The position numbers and the translations under genes were made by a program. Shown here piece after piece: positions 42,905 to 52,900 of a stretch of DNA of 64,000 bases (position 1 is the first letter of the stretch; each line of letters begins with the position of its first letter). Source of the stretch: G963662905 sp965230045 (lineage in GTDB: Bacteria; Bacteroidota; Bacteroidia; Bacteroidales; WRLA01); assembly GCA_965230045.1 (NCBI GenBank), contig OZ245940.1, positions 3,224,001-3,288,000 of the forward strand. Direction: 5' to 3'. Below the pieces are notes generated by a model that saw only the letters and a program-made list of their open reading frames with translations, did not search any database and was not told the origin of the DNA.

Positions 42905-44014
42905 TTACAAACGCTTCAGCCAGATACTGAAAAAAGGATCAACGAAATGAAATCCGGCTGCATCTTTCTCAATCATATCATCGCTTTGTAATCGTTCCAA
43001 CGCTCTTTGTGTTGAGGAGGCAGATCTCAAACCAAAACTGCTTCCGAATTCCAGAGATAAAACTTTTTGCCCGTTTTCATTAACTGCCAAAAGAACTTTT
43101 TGCTGATAGGCAGTTAGGTTGTCATACATGGCGTAAAAATAATCCTGCTGATTAATCAAAATCCGGTCAACCGCCTTTGCAAGCAATTCAAGAGAAATTA
43201 TGTTATCGGTTTCCTTTGCTTGCTCCCAAAGCACCGAAGCCATATACTGCACATAATGCGGAATATTTTGGGTTAAATCAATTATCTGATCCGGTACTTC
43301 TTCAGCAATCTGAATATCTGTTGCAGCAAAGCGATCCCTAATGTATTCTTTTATGGTTTCCTGATTTATTTTTTTCAATTCAAAAATGCCTGCAAACTGA
43401 TAAAAAGCGCGCCGTTTTTGCTTAAACATATTCAGGAGCATATGCATTTGCGAGCCCATAAAAATGTAAGAGACTTTGTCGTGGTGAATTAAGGATGCAC
43501 GCATTTCTTTCTCGAAAGATTCCCCATTCAGTTTATTAATATCCTGAAATTCATCAAAAACAACGATCCAGGGCTTATCACCGGCAAGCTTTTGCGGAAT
43601 ATCAAACACTTCGGTTATATCATACGTTTGTGCATTTGCCTGCTGCAATGCGAAGCTTGGGTTACCCATAGAATCGAGGCTCATGCCCGGCCTGAGTGAT
43701 TTCAAAAAACCACTAACCTGCCTTAGCGCCTTTTCCCACGATGGCAATGCCGACATTATTCCGTTAAAATAAAGTTGGGTAAATTTACTTCTTGAATTCA
43801 CTTTAAAAAAATCCAGATAAACCGTTTGGTAGCCTTCTTTGCGAAGCTCTTTTAAAAGCCGGAGCACCAGAGAAGTTTTTCCAAATCGCCGCGGTGAATA
43901 CATAACCAGACTCTGGCCTCCTGTAAGAACAGCTTTGATGTCATTCGTTTCCTGTTCCCGACCCACAAAATATGGATCATCAACAGCTATTCCGTATCTG
44001 AATGGATTTTTCAT
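42905..44014 (-). CDS. Archaeal-type AAA ATPase (ATPase_2 family)
   Basis: About 369 aa from the ATG at 44014 (MKNPFRYGIAVDDPYFVGRE); an ATG 8 codons upstream (44038) is possible. Walker A YSPRRFGKTSLVLRLL (about 39-54), Walker B IVVFDEFQDINKL (about 150), sensor-like YIFMGSQMHML, then a helical lid and a C-terminal winged-helix-like domain (LSLEFGSSFGLRSASSTQRALERLQSDDMI) ending VDPFFSIWLKRL. Such proteins are abundant and often multi-copy in Bacteroidota and archaea, with unknown function; they belong to the STAND/MNS-like NTPases. The tight framing by 36-bp repeats is the notable feature. Confidence 0.8.
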   Translation of the reverse strand: MKNPFRYGIAVDDPYFVGREQETNDIKAVLTGGQSLVMYSPRRFGKTSLVLRLLKELRKEGYQTVYLDFFKVNSRSKFTQLYFNGIMSALPSWEKALRQVSGFLKSLRPGMSLDSMGNPSFALQQANAQTYDITEVFDIPQKLAGDKPWIVVFDEFQDINKLNGESFEKEMRASLIHHDKVSYIFMGSQMHMLLNMFKQKRRAFYQFAGIFELKKINQETIKEYIRDRFAATDIQIAEEVPDQIIDLTQNIPHYVQYMASVLWEQAKETDNIISLELLAKAVDRILINQQDYFYAMYDNLTAYQQKVLLAVNENGQKVLSLEFGSSFGLRSASSTQRALERLQSDDMIEKDAAGFHFVDPFFSIWLKRL

Positions 44015-44045
44015 TTTAATCACTTTAAAAACAGTCATTAACAAA

Positions 44046-44081
44046 ATTACGCAATTTTGCGTTACGCAGATGTGCGTAATG
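44046..44081 (+). repeat. 36-bp direct repeat, right copy
   Basis: Lies just upstream of the ATPase start codon, so it could contain or overlap the promoter/operator of that gene. Confidence 0.9.
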
Positions 44082-44155
44082 GGAAAAACATTTCATTTTA
44101 AGGCAGATTCTGCTAGTTTTCACTACATTTGGGCAACAATTAAAACCCATGCCCT

Positions 44156-44614
44156 ATGACGTACACCATCAGTCTGGCCATTTGTGCGGCCTTAGCCCTG
44201 TTTTTGTCATTCAAATTCGGCAATACCAAAAGCCTGATCCTCACCATTGCAATGGTAATTGGATTAATCCTTGTTTTTATCCCGGCTGAAGGAATGGCAA
44301 CAGCCGGTCTGAGCATTTATACCATTAGCTGTGCCTTTGCCCTGCTGTATGTTTTGATAAAAAAAGGTTTTAAAACGATGGAAAAAACGACAAGCCTGGC
44401 CATTATTGTCCCGGTTTTGCTCTTTTGGAGTTTCAGCCTTTTACACCTACAGGGCGCAAGGATGATCGCCTTTAGCACAATCCTGTCGCTGATTGGGGCT
44501 ATTGTTATGATCGCTAAAATATCGCGTTTCCGGGCTGAATCCGGTTTTCTTCTACTGATTATCGCAGATGCGCTCACGATCCTCTTAAGGATTGTAAAAG
44601 CCCTGACGGCCTAA
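44156..44614 (+). CDS. Hypothetical small integral membrane protein
   Basis: 152 aa, five or six hydrophobic segments with short loops (e.g. MTYTISLAICAALALFL, SLILTIAMVIGLILVFI). No family recognised; no charged or catalytic residues conserved that I could name. Its last 4 bp overlap tail-to-tail with the phytase gene. Confidence 0.65.
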   Translation: MTYTISLAICAALALFLSFKFGNTKSLILTIAMVIGLILVFIPAEGMATAGLSIYTISCAFALLYVLIKKGFKTMEKTTSLAIIVPVLLFWSFSLLHLQGARMIAFSTILSLIGAIVMIAKISRFRAESGFLLLIIADALTILLRIVKALTA

Positions 44615-45726
44615 CGGTACAATACAAAACCCGTATCCACAATCAATTCCGGCTGAACGAGTTTGGCAATCTTCTCCCATCTTACCATTTTAAAATTCTG
44701 TGGTACTGCCGTTCCATTTTCGTCTTTGTTAAAACCATCCTGCACCACGAAAAGGCCATATGGATAATCCTTTCCAAGCGGACGGTTGCTTACATCCAGC
44801 CCATCGGTTTCTTCTGCTCCATCGAGGGCACCATCAGAAATTTTAAAACTAAAAAGGTATTTGTTATTGCCTTCGCGTTCAAAAACTGCATAGCTGTAGT
44901 TTCCCTGGCTCGAAGCAATCAGGTAGCCTTTGCCATTGGCTGCATAGTAAATACTAAGCCCTTCCACATCAAATTTTATAGTCGGGTTGTTTTCGTCCGA
45001 CATCAACAGCTTACGCCGTTTTTTGCCATCTTCCGGTTCGGCGCCGTATTTCCAGATGCCGCCACCTTCTTCCCCAACATAAAGCTGTGCTGTTTCCGCA
45101 TCGGCAACCATACCTTCTACCTGGCCGCCCACATCGAAAGAACGCAGCATTTGTGCATCAATTGCACCTTCTTTTGCAATCAGTTCCCATTGTTCCACCT
45201 GTCCGTCTTTGCTGTTGATAAACGCATAGGCTGTGCCGGTTTTGGGGCTGCGGTACATGCAAAAACCATAAACCGCTTTTACAGCAGAAACAATATCCCT
45301 GGCCTGAACATCTTCAAGGCTTCGGTTGGTTTTGTTTACTTTCTTCAAGCCAACAGAATTGATTTTCCTATTGGAAAAACCAACAAGATCAACAGTATCA
45401 TTGCCCAGAACGTAATCATAGAGCACATCCACATTATTGATGTTGCCCATTTCATAGTAGAAAAGTTCTTTACCGCTGAGATCGTAAACGGCAAGCCCAC
45501 CTTTTTTATTCGTACCGATGATGGTACTCAGGGCACTGTTCCCGGGATGGATCCATATGGCCGGATCATCGGCGGCATCTTCTCCCTGCGCTGCTCTGAT
45601 CAAATCGGTTTCGCCATTGGCTGTTACATTTAGCTTGATGTTTTCATTATCTACTTTTTGCTGGTTTTTGCAGGCTACAAACGCCAGTACCAGCATAAAG
45701 CCAAGAATTTTGATACTGTTTTTCAT
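44611..45726 (-). CDS. Beta-propeller phytase, lipoprotein
   Basis: 371 aa. Lipoprotein signal (MKNSIKILGFMLVLAFVAC; lipid on Cys of VAC). Family hallmarks: DDPAIWIHP (about 54), IGTNKKGGLAVYDLSG, FSNRK, YVGEEGGGIWKY and DVEGLSIYYA. Calcium-dependent beta-propeller phytases release phosphate from phytate; here it would sit in the outer membrane or periplasm and scavenge phosphate. Promoter -7/-33 elements are recognisable upstream. Monocistronic. Confidence 0.9.
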   Translation of the reverse strand: MKNSIKILGFMLVLAFVACKNQQKVDNENIKLNVTANGETDLIRAAQGEDAADDPAIWIHPGNSALSTIIGTNKKGGLAVYDLSGKELFYYEMGNINNVDVLYDYVLGNDTVDLVGFSNRKINSVGLKKVNKTNRSLEDVQARDIVSAVKAVYGFCMYRSPKTGTAYAFINSKDGQVEQWELIAKEGAIDAQMLRSFDVGGQVEGMVADAETAQLYVGEEGGGIWKYGAEPEDGKKRRKLLMSDENNPTIKFDVEGLSIYYAANGKGYLIASSQGNYSYAVFEREGNNKYLFSFKISDGALDGAEETDGLDVSNRPLGKDYPYGLFVVQDGFNKDENGTAVPQNFKMVRWEKIAKLVQPELIVDTGFVLYR

Positions 45727-45744
45727 GATATCTGTTTTAGGTTC

Positions 45745-45778
45745 GCAAATTTAAAATTTGTTTATATAAAAAACCAAA
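45745..45778 (-). promoter_or_regulatory. Promoter of the phytase gene
   Basis: Minus strand: TTTG (45778-45775), 21-bp spacer, TAAATTTGC (45753-45745), about 20 bp before the ATG. Confidence 0.65.
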
Positions 45779-45824
45779 CCAACTTAAAAATATTAATAGC
45801 CAGGTAAAAACAGTATCAAATTAT

Positions 45825-45833
45825 TATATTTGC
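45825..45833 (+). promoter_or_regulatory. -7 element of the ALDH gene
   Basis: TATATTTGC fits the -7 consensus, 51 bp before the ATG at 45884; it overlaps the longer ORF start at 45830, which is therefore rejected. Confidence 0.55.
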
Positions 45834-45883
45834 CGTCAAATCCAGAACAAAACGTTTTTATAATTTTTAAAATAACTCATCAC

Positions 45884-47428
45884 ATGAACACAGCAGAAGT
45901 ACTGCAAAAACTTGGAATAGAAGCTGTTAATTACGGTGCCACAACCGGAACCAACTGGCTGCAAACCAACGGAAAAGAAAACATTTCCGTATCACCTATC
46001 GACGGAAAAGAAATTGCACGCGTAAAAACTGCGAGCGTTGAAGATTACGAACACATTATGACCAAAGCTCAGGAAGCTTTTAAAGTATGGCGCAATATGC
46101 CTGCTCCTTTGCGCGGTGAAATCGTTCGTCAGATCGGCAACAAACTCCGCGAATACAAAGAAGAACTCGGTTATCTGGTTTCTCTCGAAATGGGAAAAAT
46201 CTATCAGGAAGGCTTAGGTGAAGTACAGGAAATGATCGACATCTGCGACTTTGCAGTAGGTCAGGCACGCCTGCTCAACGGTTTTACGATGCACTCTGAG
46301 CGTCAGGACCACCGCATGTACGACCAATATCACCCCATTGGAACCGTTGGCCTGATCACTGCCTTCAACTTCCCCGTTGCTGTTTGGGCATGGAACAGTA
46401 TGCTGGCAGCAGCCTGTGGCGACGTTGTTGTTTGGAAACCAAGCTCTAAAGTTCCATTAACAGCTATTGCAACACAAAAAATCATCGAAAGCGTACTGAA
46501 AGAAAACAATGTACCTGAAGGCGTTTTCAACCTGATTATTGCAAAATCGAGCGTAGTTGGCGACAATTTCGCAGCCGACAAGCGCATCCCATTATTTTCT
46601 GTTACCGGATCAACAGCTGTTGGTAAACGTGTTGGCGGAATCGTTGGTGAACGCCTCGGACGTTCTATCCTCGAGCTGGGCGGAAACAATGCCGTAATCA
46701 TTTCCAATAACTCCAACCTGGAAATGGCCATTAAATCTGTAGTGTTTGGCGCAGTGGGTACTTGCGGACAACGCTGTACTTCCACCCGCCGCATCATTGT
46801 GCACGAAGATGTATATGATACAGTAAAAGACAAACTCCTGACTGCATACAAAAGCGTAAAAGACGTGATTGGAAATCCTTTGGATGAAAAATATCTTGTT
46901 GGCCCGATGATCGACAATGGCGCGGTAAGCATGTACACCGACGCAATTGAACGCGCACAGAAAGAAGGCGGCAAACTGCTCTTTGGCGGCGAAGTAATGA
47001 AAGGCGAAGGATTTGAATCAGGAAATTATGTTGTTCCTACCATCATCGAAGCCGAAAACCATTTCGAAGTGGTTCAGGAAGAAACATTTGCCCCAATTCT
47101 TTATATGATCAAATACAGTGGCAATATTGATAATGCCATTGATATCCAGAACGATGTTCCTCAGGGACTTTCTTCAGCAGTATTTACCGAAAGTCTTCGT
47201 GAAGCAGAGAAATTCCTATCAGAATGTGGTTCGGATTGTGGTATTGCCAACGTAAATATCGGTACTTCAGGAGCAGAAATCGGCGGCGCATTTGGCGGCG
47301 AAAAAGATACCGGCGGTGGACGCGAATCAGGTTCTGATGCATGGAAAGCCTATATGAGAAGGCAGACCAATACGATTAACTATAGCGAAGATTTGCCATT
47401 GGCACAGGGAATCAAGTTTGATTTCTAA
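45884..47428 (+). CDS. Aldehyde dehydrogenase, ALDH7 (antiquitin) type
   Basis: 514 aa from the ATG at 45884. NAD-binding and catalytic features: FNFPVAVWAWN, WKPSSKVPLTA, FSVTGSTAVGKRV, catalytic Glu in LELGGNNAVII, nucleophile Cys in GTCGQRCTSTRR and the late QEETFAPILY motif. ELGGNNA and GQRCT are typical of ALDH7, which oxidises alpha-aminoadipic semialdehyde (piperideine-6-carboxylate) in lysine catabolism. Substrate assignment is by family only. The gene stands alone. Confidence 0.88.
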   Translation: MNTAEVLQKLGIEAVNYGATTGTNWLQTNGKENISVSPIDGKEIARVKTASVEDYEHIMTKAQEAFKVWRNMPAPLRGEIVRQIGNKLREYKEELGYLVSLEMGKIYQEGLGEVQEMIDICDFAVGQARLLNGFTMHSERQDHRMYDQYHPIGTVGLITAFNFPVAVWAWNSMLAAACGDVVVWKPSSKVPLTAIATQKIIESVLKENNVPEGVFNLIIAKSSVVGDNFAADKRIPLFSVTGSTAVGKRVGGIVGERLGRSILELGGNNAVIISNNSNLEMAIKSVVFGAVGTCGQRCTSTRRIIVHEDVYDTVKDKLLTAYKSVKDVIGNPLDEKYLVGPMIDNGAVSMYTDAIERAQKEGGKLLFGGEVMKGEGFESGNYVVPTIIEAENHFEVVQEETFAPILYMIKYSGNIDNAIDIQNDVPQGLSSAVFTESLREAEKFLSECGSDCGIANVNIGTSGAEIGGAFGGEKDTGGGRESGSDAWKAYMRRQTNTINYSEDLPLAQGIKFDF

Positions 47429-47482
47429 ATCCTTTAGCAAATAGCATAATTCAACTCCTGCCTTTTTTGGGTGGGTGTCCAG

Positions 47483-47522
47483 CTCCACTCTTAACTGCAT
47501 TTTATTAGTAGTTTGAGTGGAG
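47483..47522 (+). terminator. Weak hairpin after the ALDH gene
   Basis: CTCCACTC (47483-47490) and GAGTGGAG (47515-47522) with a 24-nt loop, followed by TTGTTTTTT. Possible terminator. Confidence 0.4.
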
Positions 47523-47567
47523 TTGTTTTTTCATCAATTTTTGTATATTGCAGAAAATCATTTAATC

Positions 47568-47780
47568 ATGAGGACAATCGACATTTTAAAAGAAATCAAC
47601 AAATTACCCCTCTCTGAGCGACTTTATATTTTGGAGAAAACCATACAATCATTAAAAGGTAATGAAGAACAAAATCAGATGATGATTGCTTCTGAAGCAT
47701 TGGCTGAGGAGTATAAAACCAACAAAGAACTCACTGCATTTACAAATTTGGATATAGAGGCTTTTTATAAAACAAAATAA
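47568..47780 (+). CDS. Small antitoxin-like protein, no toxin partner
   Basis: 70 aa from the ATG at 47568. The helix TIDILKEINKLPLSERLYILEKTIQSLK resembles the N-terminal region of addiction-module antitoxins (DUF2281/PHD-like helices with a conserved LPxxxRxxIxE pattern), and the tail EEYKTNKELTAFTNLDIEAFYKTK fits a toxin-wrapping peptide. No toxin ORF follows within the 170 bp before the acyl-CoA ligase gene, so it is an orphan. Confidence 0.6.
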   Translation: MRTIDILKEINKLPLSERLYILEKTIQSLKGNEEQNQMMIASEALAEEYKTNKELTAFTNLDIEAFYKTK

Positions 47781-47926
47781 ATACAACAAAACTTTAAATT
47801 TCTTTATAAAACCGAAATATAGCTGGATCTGCCATTCGCATACTCATCCAATAAACTTTCAGTTCAAAAAAAGCAGTGTCCGCATTCTGAAAAAAATTAT
47901 CCGTGCCTTGTTTTCAAATAATTGAT

Positions 47927-47934
47927 TATTTTTG
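47927..47934 (+). promoter_or_regulatory. -7 element of the acyl-CoA ligase gene
   Basis: TATTTTTG, 17 bp before the ATG at 47951; the upstream frame beginning at 47903 would start before the promoter and is rejected. Confidence 0.45.
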
Positions 47935-47950
47935 GGCAAAACCAAAGACA

Positions 47951-49555
47951 ATGCTGAAAGAAAATCTAATTCGGATGTATCATCAGGCATTCCTCGAAAA
48001 CTGGGAACGCCCCTGCCTCATCAATTACCGCTCTGATTCCAAAAGCTTTGCAGAAACAGCAGCTGACATACACTATATCCATGAGCTTTATCGCAAAAAC
48101 AACATTAAAAAAGGCGATAAAATTGCATTAAGCGGAAAAAGCAATATCAACTGGGGAACGGTTTATCTCGCTACATTGACCTATGGCGCGGTAATCGTAC
48201 CGATTTTATCCGATTTTATTGCCGATGATATCCACCATGTGATCCAGCATTCCGAATCCAAACTCTTCTTTTGTTCCAAAGCAATCCTCAAGAATCTGAA
48301 CACAAAAGAAATGCCTGATTTAGAAGCTATTATCCAGCTGGATGATATGAAGCTCCTTGAGAAGGATAAAATTGACTGGCCAGAAGAATTCAAATCCGAA
48401 GCCATCACGAAAGAGCAAGTAAAATTTACTGAGATTGACAATTCAGAACTGGCCACTATTCAATATACTTCAGGCACTTCGGGTTTTAGCAAAGGCGTGA
48501 TGCTGAGTTTCAACAACCTGATGGCCAATGTAAAATTTGCCCGCGAAAACATGCCCTTGGTAGCCGGTGATGCCATTGTTTCTTTCCTGCCCCTGGCCCA
48601 TGCCTATGGCTGTGCATTTGAATTTCTGTATCCACTGACCCTGGGCTGTAATATTACATTCTTTGGTAAAGCCCCCACACCACAGCTGATTATTCAGGCA
48701 TTCAAAGAAGTAAAACCCCGCCTGATACTTTCCGTCCCGCTCATTATCGAGAAAATATTCAAAAAACAAATTGCTCCGGCCATTCAAAAGCCCGCCATGA
48801 AAATAATGCTGGCAATTCCCGGTCTGAACAAAATCATCCATAAAAAAATCCGCGAAAAACTGATCACCTCTTTTGGTGGCAGGATGCACGAATTTGTTAT
48901 TGGTGGCGCACCGCTCAACCATGATGTGGAGATTTTCCTCAACAAAATCAAATTCCCCTATGCTGTGGGTTATGGCATGACCGAATGCGCACCACTGATC
49001 AGCTATGACGGCTGGAAAACCAGTGCGCGCTTTTCTGCCGGCAAACTGGTGGACACTTTGGAGATTAAAGTAGTAAATAAAAACCAGGAAGGTTATGGCG
49101 AATTTTGCGTTAAAGGCCACAATGTGATGATGGGCTATTATAAAAATGAAACCGCCACCAAACAAGCTATTGATGAAGAGGGCTGGCTGCATACGGGCGA
49201 CCTGGGCTATCTGGATGAAAACGGCTATGTTTTTATAAAAGGACGTTCAAAGAGCATGATCCTGGGTCCTAACGGGCAGAATATTTTCCCCGAAGAAATC
49301 GAAGCGCGCATTAATAATATCCCCTGCGTTGCTGAGAGCCTGGTAGTGGAGCGCGATGGCAAAATCCACGCCATGATCTATCCCGATGCCGAATGCATCA
49401 ATCCGGACGACCCCATGGAAGACCGGGTAGAACATCATAAAAAGGAGCTCAACAGCCAGCTTCCGAAATACATGCAAATTGCAAAGCTGGAGATACGACA
49501 AGAAGAATTTGAGAAAACACCTAAAAAATCCATTAAGCGATATAAATATCAGTAA
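47951..49555 (+). CDS. AMP-dependent acyl-CoA synthetase (long-chain fatty acid type)
   Basis: 534 aa from the ATG at 47951. ANL-superfamily motifs: P-loop-like YTSGTSGFSKGVML (about 175), AYGCAFEFLYPL, VGYGMTECAPLISYDG (about 335), GWLHTGDLGYLDENGYVFIKGRSKSMI (about 410-437) and the C-terminal Lys in EKTPKKSIKRYKY. It activates a carboxylic acid, probably a long-chain fatty acid, to its CoA thioester via acyl-AMP. No neighbouring fatty-acid genes. Confidence 0.88.
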   Translation: MLKENLIRMYHQAFLENWERPCLINYRSDSKSFAETAADIHYIHELYRKNNIKKGDKIALSGKSNINWGTVYLATLTYGAVIVPILSDFIADDIHHVIQHSESKLFFCSKAILKNLNTKEMPDLEAIIQLDDMKLLEKDKIDWPEEFKSEAITKEQVKFTEIDNSELATIQYTSGTSGFSKGVMLSFNNLMANVKFARENMPLVAGDAIVSFLPLAHAYGCAFEFLYPLTLGCNITFFGKAPTPQLIIQAFKEVKPRLILSVPLIIEKIFKKQIAPAIQKPAMKIMLAIPGLNKIIHKKIREKLITSFGGRMHEFVIGGAPLNHDVEIFLNKIKFPYAVGYGMTECAPLISYDGWKTSARFSAGKLVDTLEIKVVNKNQEGYGEFCVKGHNVMMGYYKNETATKQAIDEEGWLHTGDLGYLDENGYVFIKGRSKSMILGPNGQNIFPEEIEARINNIPCVAESLVVERDGKIHAMIYPDAECINPDDPMEDRVEHHKKELNSQLPKYMQIAKLEIRQEEFEKTPKKSIKRYKYQ

Positions 49556-49642
49556 AATCTCAAAGTCCGAAACCATCCGTGATTCCTCGGAGACATTCTT
49601 TTCCGGCGATATATATGTACGAAAAATTTACTGTTTTTCTGC

Positions 49643-49692
49643 TGCAACGCCTTTGCAACACCTCTGCAACGCCTGTGCAACACGAATGCAAA
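49643..49692 (+). repeat. 11-bp-period TGCAAC array (locus 3)
   Basis: TGCAAC starts at 49643, 49654, 49665 and 49676, and TGCAAA at 49687. Consecutive units are spaced exactly 11 bp. Confidence 0.8.
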
Positions 49693-49776
49693 GCAGATGT
49701 AGAAGATTATAAAAAATAGGTTCTACTCAGTTTTTTTGTGGGTATTCAAAATTGAGGTAGAATGGGAGGTTAAATT

Positions 49777-49801
49777 TTCCAAAGTTTGAAACTTTGGAAA
49801 G
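49777..49801. terminator. AT-rich hairpin TTTCCAAAGTT/AACTTTGGAAA
   Basis: 11-bp perfect stem with loop TGA, close in sequence to the 20-bp hairpin at 41184-41226. It may terminate transcripts from either side; it is probably one more copy of a dispersed repeat. The rest of 49556-49957 holds no gene. Confidence 0.5.
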
Positions 49802-49957
49802 TTTGTCCCGGATTAGTTCTCTAAATTTTGATAGGTATTTAAAACTGTATTCCAAACTTTGAATACTTTAAAGGTTTCCACGGAATTCCGAGTAGAACCG
49901 TTTATTAATAGAATCATTCTGTATTATCCATAAATTAATCAGGTTAAAGGTCAACCC

Positions 49958-49990
49958 ACTCATCCGATGACTTCGAGTCATCGGATGAGT
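49958..49990. repeat. 33-bp CATCGGATGA palindrome, inside a gene end
   Basis: Arms ACTCATCCGATGACT (49958-49972) and AGTCATCGGATGAGT (49976-49990), loop TCG: the same family as 7466-7498. The last three sense codons and the stop codon of the gene at 49978-53085 lie inside it. Confidence 0.9.
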
Positions 49991-52900
49991 GAAATCACGA
50001 GCCGTTCTGCAAAAACCTTATTTGGACTTATGCATTTCAGAAGATACATTCCAGGGCTGAGCCCGACAAGACTGAGAGCAGTTTGTTGTGATGCGGCATC
50101 AATATCCTGCGACAAGATCATATGCCCATCTATTGAATAAAGAACAAGCTTTGCTCCAGCAGGCATTAAGTCCGGAAAATCAATCTTCACTTCAGTACTA
50201 GCAGGATTGGGGCTTAAAATCATCCGGGCAGGATCATACTCTTTTTCATCCAGAGAATTAATATCTTCCTGATAATACTGTTGCACCTCCTCATATTTTA
50301 ACCCGTAATCAAAAATACGGACATCATCAAGCACACCACGAAAATTATAATCCGAAATTCCGGCGATATTGCGCCCCATAACCAAATCGTTGCCTGAAGT
50401 ATTTATCATACCCTTGCAAACTGCAAAGTTTTCCATTTTAGCATCAACATAAAGCTCCAAAGTAAAAGCATTATAAACTGCTGCAATATGGTAATAACGG
50501 CCAATTTGCAAAGCAGTTTCAGAATCAACATCTGTTATTCCTTCTGTACTGTTCACGGTAAAACGCAGTCGTCCGCTTTGGGTTAGCGACAATTTCCAGC
50601 GCTCTTCCCAGCTACCATGAGAAATCACAAACATTTCCCTGTCATACAATGCTTCAGGACTTAATACCATGGTCAGGCTCAGCCCATTCCTGAAATTCAG
50701 TTGTTCGTTGTTCGGGATGTCAATCCACGCAGCAGAAGAGGGCAAATACACAGCCTCTTCGTCCTTTCCGTGCATATCCGCCACCCAATCACAAGAATAT
50801 GCAGTGCCGCTATGACCGTTTCCGCTGAAGTCATAAACCGATCCTGAAAACTTATACCAGGCAATTAGATCGCCTTGTGGCTGGCTGTTTGGGTCATAAA
50901 CGATGAGTGCGATACTATCGGCAACAGCCATCTGATCCTCATCGGACACGCGGCATTTAATATAATAAACGCCTTCATGCTCCGGGGCTGTGTATACAAT
51001 ATCAGGGCCATTGCCCTCCAACAGACCCTCTGTTGCTGACCAAATATAAGTCAAAGTGTCCCCGTTGGGATCTGATGCGTGGCAACTCAAAAGAGCCTTC
51101 TCCCCTGTTTTGACTTTAGGGGGGGCAGCCTGCATCAGTTCAATTTCTGGTGGTTTAGCAACTTTTTCAACAACTTCCAAAAACAGTGTTGCTGTATCAC
51201 TGCGCTCATCCTCATCAGAAATCACACAAACCACCTTTTTTTGCCCGATCTGGGAAAAGGACAATAAAAGCTCCGAACCTGCTGTGTATGGCTCACCGTT
51301 TACTGTCCAACTGTAAGCGAGCCCTGTTGCCGGGTTTTCCTGGGCTGAACAGAATATCTTAACTTCGGACATCATTTGGACACTGTCGTTTTCAGAGGCA
51401 AGGGCTTTAATGCGTGGCGCGGGATTTGCGGTACTTAAACCTTTATTGTAATCGATCACAATTCCATTACAAAGGGTCATATTATTGCTTGAAATAAGTT
51501 CAGCATTTTGTGGCAAAACGATGGCTACAATTGTTTTTTTTGCTGGAATGCTGATATTTATTCCTCCATTTCCACTAGCGATGATTTCATTGGAAAGGGC
51601 ATCATAAATTTTCACAGCTTCTGTGCTGTGCACCAGCATTACATCATGGTTTTGCGCAAAGGGATTATAAAGGAGATAAGCCGGAAAAATGTTCTGTGCA
51701 TAATAATCTGTGGCATTAAGATCCAGTTTTAGTATTCCACGGACATTTGTAGTATCGATAATTGCGCCAAAAATCCCTACATGTGAAGAGCCGTAAAGAC
51801 CGAGATTGGTCTCTGCCCATCCTGCAGCCATAGCATCACCGGTAGCCACAGGCGACAGGTTATTTTCGATTTCTTTAAGCCCTTCATAGGCGATACAGTT
51901 ATGTGGATCATAATTTTGCAACCAATGTGCATTGCTTTGATTTTGTTCCGGTAGGTATTTCCCGTAAAACAAACGACTTGCATTTGCGATGTTCAAACAC
52001 CATTTTCCCAATGCTGTAGCAAAGCGTTCATCATATTTTAATGCAGGAAGCAGTGCTCCCATTTGTTCAAAGCCGTTCATAGCAAAAGCATAATCACGCA
52101 CATTATTTTTAGCTTCGCCAATGAGGCCCGAAATATCATAATTGTTCCAATTCCCAAGGATAGCGCCCCAATCCCGCAAGGAACCCACATCAAATGCCCA
52201 GTTCATCATTTTGTTTATATCGTACTGGGTCCCTATTTCGGCATTCATGCGCGCGGCAGTATATATGCCATAAGGCAACATAAGTTCATAAGAAGGATTT
52301 GATTCCTTGTTTTCAAGGAATTCAAGGCAAAACTCCGCCCCTTGAAGATATTTTTGGTTTTGCGTTTTTGTCCAGGCATTATAAAAAATCCACGCCATTG
52401 CCCCTGCCGCTTCAGGTTCGGGCACACCGCTTTCGAGCGGACGGCCACTCAACAGGTCAAAAGCCCGGTAGTTAAAATCAGGAACAGCCCAAGGCGTTGT
52501 GCTCCCTCCGAGAGCATACACAGCTTCCAACCATCGATCAGCGACTTTTATAAACTGGGCGTCAAAATCACCTATATGCGGATAAAGATCATTCAACTGA
52601 TAGAAAAAAATATTGGGCATCAAATCATACCACCAATCATTTCCGGAGCTTGAAACCGGTGCATTCAGATAAACCATTTGTCCGTTTGCCCGGTTAAAAA
52701 ATTCCTGTGCAGCAAGCACCCAGTCAAATCCATTCTGATTGCTTTTATCAATACCACAAAGCGATGCCCCGATCAAGGCGGGCAAAACATTTATAGCTTC
52801 CAGTCCGGAACCCTGATGCCCCACATAGGATTGAATACCAAAATAAGGATGAGCGGGATAATTGACACCTGAGCTATAAACTTTCACCAAGGGCATATAT

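Larger units (their letters stand above)
42866..44081. mobile_element. ATPase gene framed by 36-bp direct repeats (possible small mobile unit)
   Basis: Direct repeats at 42866-42901 and 44046-44081 are identical at 35 of 36 bases. Each starts ATTACGCAATTTTGCG and ends TGCGTAATG and is itself partly palindromic (TTACGCA...TGCGTAA). They enclose a single ATPase gene: the left copy ends 3 bp from its stop codon, the right copy lies just upstream of its start. Period 1180 bp. Either a target duplication/recombination unit, or paired operators. Confidence 0.6.
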
